A stretch of DNA of 64,000 nt from Porphyrobacter sp. AAP82 (GTDB lineage Bacteria; Pseudomonadota; Alphaproteobacteria; Sphingomonadales; Sphingomonadaceae). Under the pieces are notes generated by a model. That model worked only from the letters and a program-made list of their open reading frames with translations, was not told the DNA's origin and did not search any database. The translations under genes were made by a program, and so were the position numbers. Below, in pieces: positions 62,643 to 64,000 of the stretch. Location of the stretch: assembly GCF_000331285.1 (NCBI RefSeq), contig NZ_ANFX01000021.1:1-64000 (forward strand). Reading direction: 5' to 3'. The stretch's first letter is position 1; every line of letters starts with the position of its first letter.

Positions 62643-63236
62643 ATGGCTTGGACAAAAGTTGGGCCTGCCAACATCTTTCTTCTGTACGCGTTAGGTGAAG
62701 CTGCGAGAGCAATTGCGGCGTTTGATGAAGCTCTACGCTTGTCACACATCGTGCATGAGCGACAACCCGGGGTGCAAGCGCTTGAGTTGAAGTCTGTTCT
62801 TGATCAGTTGCGCCTCGGCATCTCAGCCTCGGCAAGTGTCTCGCGGGTGTTTTGGCCAGCATTCAACCGGAACACAGAGGATCTTGAACGTGCTAAGGCG
62901 CGCGCTGTTCGTTTGCGAGAACTCTGTAGAATTCCGCCGCAACATGCTCTCAAAGATCGGACACTAAGAGATGCGGTAGACCATTTTGATGAAAGGTTGG
63001 ACGCTTGGGTTGGCGATGCTCCTAGGCCCTATCTAACTGATCAAACGGTTGCACATCCGCTGACGGTCAATAAGGCTGAGTACTTGTCCGAAGCGGCGCT
63101 TCTAGTATACGATGTCGCGAACAATGAAGTTCTTATACTAGGTAGGCGACTATCTATTATCAAAACTACTGAAGGCTTAGAAGATATTTGCGCTCTGATC
63201 AGCAAGGCACTCGTCAGTTTAGATTGGGACGATTGA
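62643..63236 (+). CDS. AT-rich orphan protein, possibly horizontally acquired
   Basis: 197 residues beginning MAWTKVGPANIFLLYALGEA. The codons are far less GC-rich than the neighbours (gat, aat, tta, ttg frequent), which contrasts with the rest of the window. It is mainly helical with a basic middle region (ERAKARAVRLREL) and the tail LILGRRLSIIKTTEGLEDI. No signal peptide, membrane segment or known motif. The start codon is ATG with GAGG five bases before it. Function unknown; gene acquisition by transfer is inferred from composition. Confidence 0.7.
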   Translation: MAWTKVGPANIFLLYALGEAARAIAAFDEALRLSHIVHERQPGVQALELKSVLDQLRLGISASASVSRVFWPAFNRNTEDLERAKARAVRLRELCRIPPQHALKDRTLRDAVDHFDERLDAWVGDAPRPYLTDQTVAHPLTVNKAEYLSEAALLVYDVANNEVLILGRRLSIIKTTEGLEDICALISKALVSLDWDD

Positions 63237-63273
63237 CAACCGCACTACATCCACGAAGTGGTTTCTTCACTTC

Positions 63274-64000
63274 CTACCCTTCCGGCGCAGCCTTCTTCTC
63301 CATGAACGGGCGCAGCGGGAACAGCCATTGTTCCGCGATCGACAGCCGCTTGCGATCGTCCTGACCGACGATGGCGCTCTCGCCGTCCTTGTAGGTGCCG
63401 AACACGCGGTCCCAGAAGATCACCGAATTGCCGTAGTTGCAGCGCGTGTCCTCGTAGCTCGTGGCGGTGTGGTGCAATGAGTGGTGCGGATCGTGGTGAA
63501 GAAGTAGCCGTACCAGATCGGCGGATCGGCCTTCACATTGGCGTGGGCATAGGTCGCGATCACCCCGCCTGCGGTGATGCTGGCGAACAGGGCGTTCATG
63601 TCGACATCGAGCAGTGCGGTGATGCCGATGGAAATCAGGAACAGCTCCACCGGATTGCCCACGAAGCCCTTGGCCGCGTTCAGCTGGGTGATGTGGTGAT
63701 GCGGCGCGTGGGTCAGCCACAAGGGGGTCCAGTTGTGCATCGCGCGGTGCATCCAGTACTGGCCCAGCTCGAACAGGAACAGGACGATCAGCGTCTGCAC
63801 GAGGAAGGGCAGGTCGGCGAGCCACGGCGTCGCGATGCCCCAGCTGTCCTTCAGCGCGCTCAGCGGCGAATGGATCAGCGCCTCGGTGGCATAGCCGATC
63901 GCGGTGTAGCTGAGGACGACGTAGAACACATCGGTCGCCAGTTCCTTGCCGTTGATGCGCCAGCCCGCGTGGCGCTCGAACACCAGTTCCAGGGCTTGCA
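63274..64000 (-). pseudogene. Sterol desaturase family gene, frameshifted and cut by the window edge
   Basis: The upstream part (about 63487-64000, open to the window edge) encodes membrane segments and the His boxes QYWMHRAMHNW and HAPHHHITQLNAAKG. The C-terminal part (63274-63486) continues in another frame with HHSLHHTATSYEDTRCNYGN and FWDRVFGTYKDG, the next His box and family end. The two fit one protein if one base is missing near 63487. Either a pseudogene or a sequencing/assembly error. The N-terminus lies beyond 64000. Confidence 0.8.

Overview
The window reads as a chromosomal segment of a high-GC alphaproteobacterium of the order Sphingomonadales, most likely Erythrobacteraceae (Erythrobacter/Porphyrobacter-like). 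Supporting signs are the strong G/C third-codon bias, a CtrA master regulator with GAnTC sites in its promoter, a PduO-type cobalamin adenosyltransferase, a DUF4167 protein, a Cdc48-like AAA ATPase, and overall protein character. The taxon is inferred from protein resemblance, not from a marker search. I found no rRNA, tRNA, CRISPR array, intact insertion sequence or prophage.

Layout. 1-4.2 kb: a partial Gly-rich protein, a phosphatase-like protein, a sterol-desaturase-family enzyme and a GMC oxidoreductase preceded by a large nested palindrome. 4.6-6.4 kb: glnK-amtB nitrogen module with a clear sigma-54 promoter. 6.5-16.9 kb: PPOX protein, alpha/beta hydrolase, RF3 (prfC), an SDR, pheT-pheS, two tandem AraC-type regulators, rplT-rpmI. 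17-26.8 kb: PhoD-like phosphodiesterase, IMPase-like phosphatase, prs, GH16 lipoprotein, HNH endonuclease, gluQ, HIG1 protein, cobalamin adenosyltransferase, hbd and two hypotheticals. 26.8-33.6 kb: mutS, maeB, a DUF892 protein and a GH43 lipoprotein. 33.6-39.3 kb: trmB, ctrA, rpoN, lptB, a membrane protein, ppa. 39.4-48 kb: hisS-prfA-prmC-DUF4167-lnt-metK-DUF418. 48-52.7 kb: CaiB/BaiF CoA-transferase, an esterase and the scoB/scoA CoA-transferase pair separated by a HAD-like lipoprotein. 53-58.4 kb: Cdc48-like ATPase and polA. 58.5-64 kb: small lipoprotein, serine hydrolase, a DUF305/LVIVD fusion, an AT-rich orphan gene and a frameshifted second sterol-desaturase-family gene cut by the window end.

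How genes work together. Translation is heavily represented: pheST, hisS, gluQ, L20/L35, RF1 with its methyltransferase PrmC, RF3 and TrmB. The sigma-54 gene rpoN lies in the same window as a sigma-54 promoter driving glnK-amtB. CtrA provides cell-cycle control. metK has an inverted-repeat operator. hbd, scoAB and the CaiB-type transferase suggest short-chain acyl-CoA or ketone-body metabolism.

The least explained content is in non-coding and structured DNA: a three-copy dispersed element with covarying hairpins (4.3, 34.4 and 38.6 kb), a cloverleaf-like nested palindrome (2.36-2.62 kb), a palindrome carried in frame inside pheS, a palindrome that forms the end of hisS, and an AT-rich block with a strong terminator that could be an unannotated small RNA (52.8-53.04 kb).
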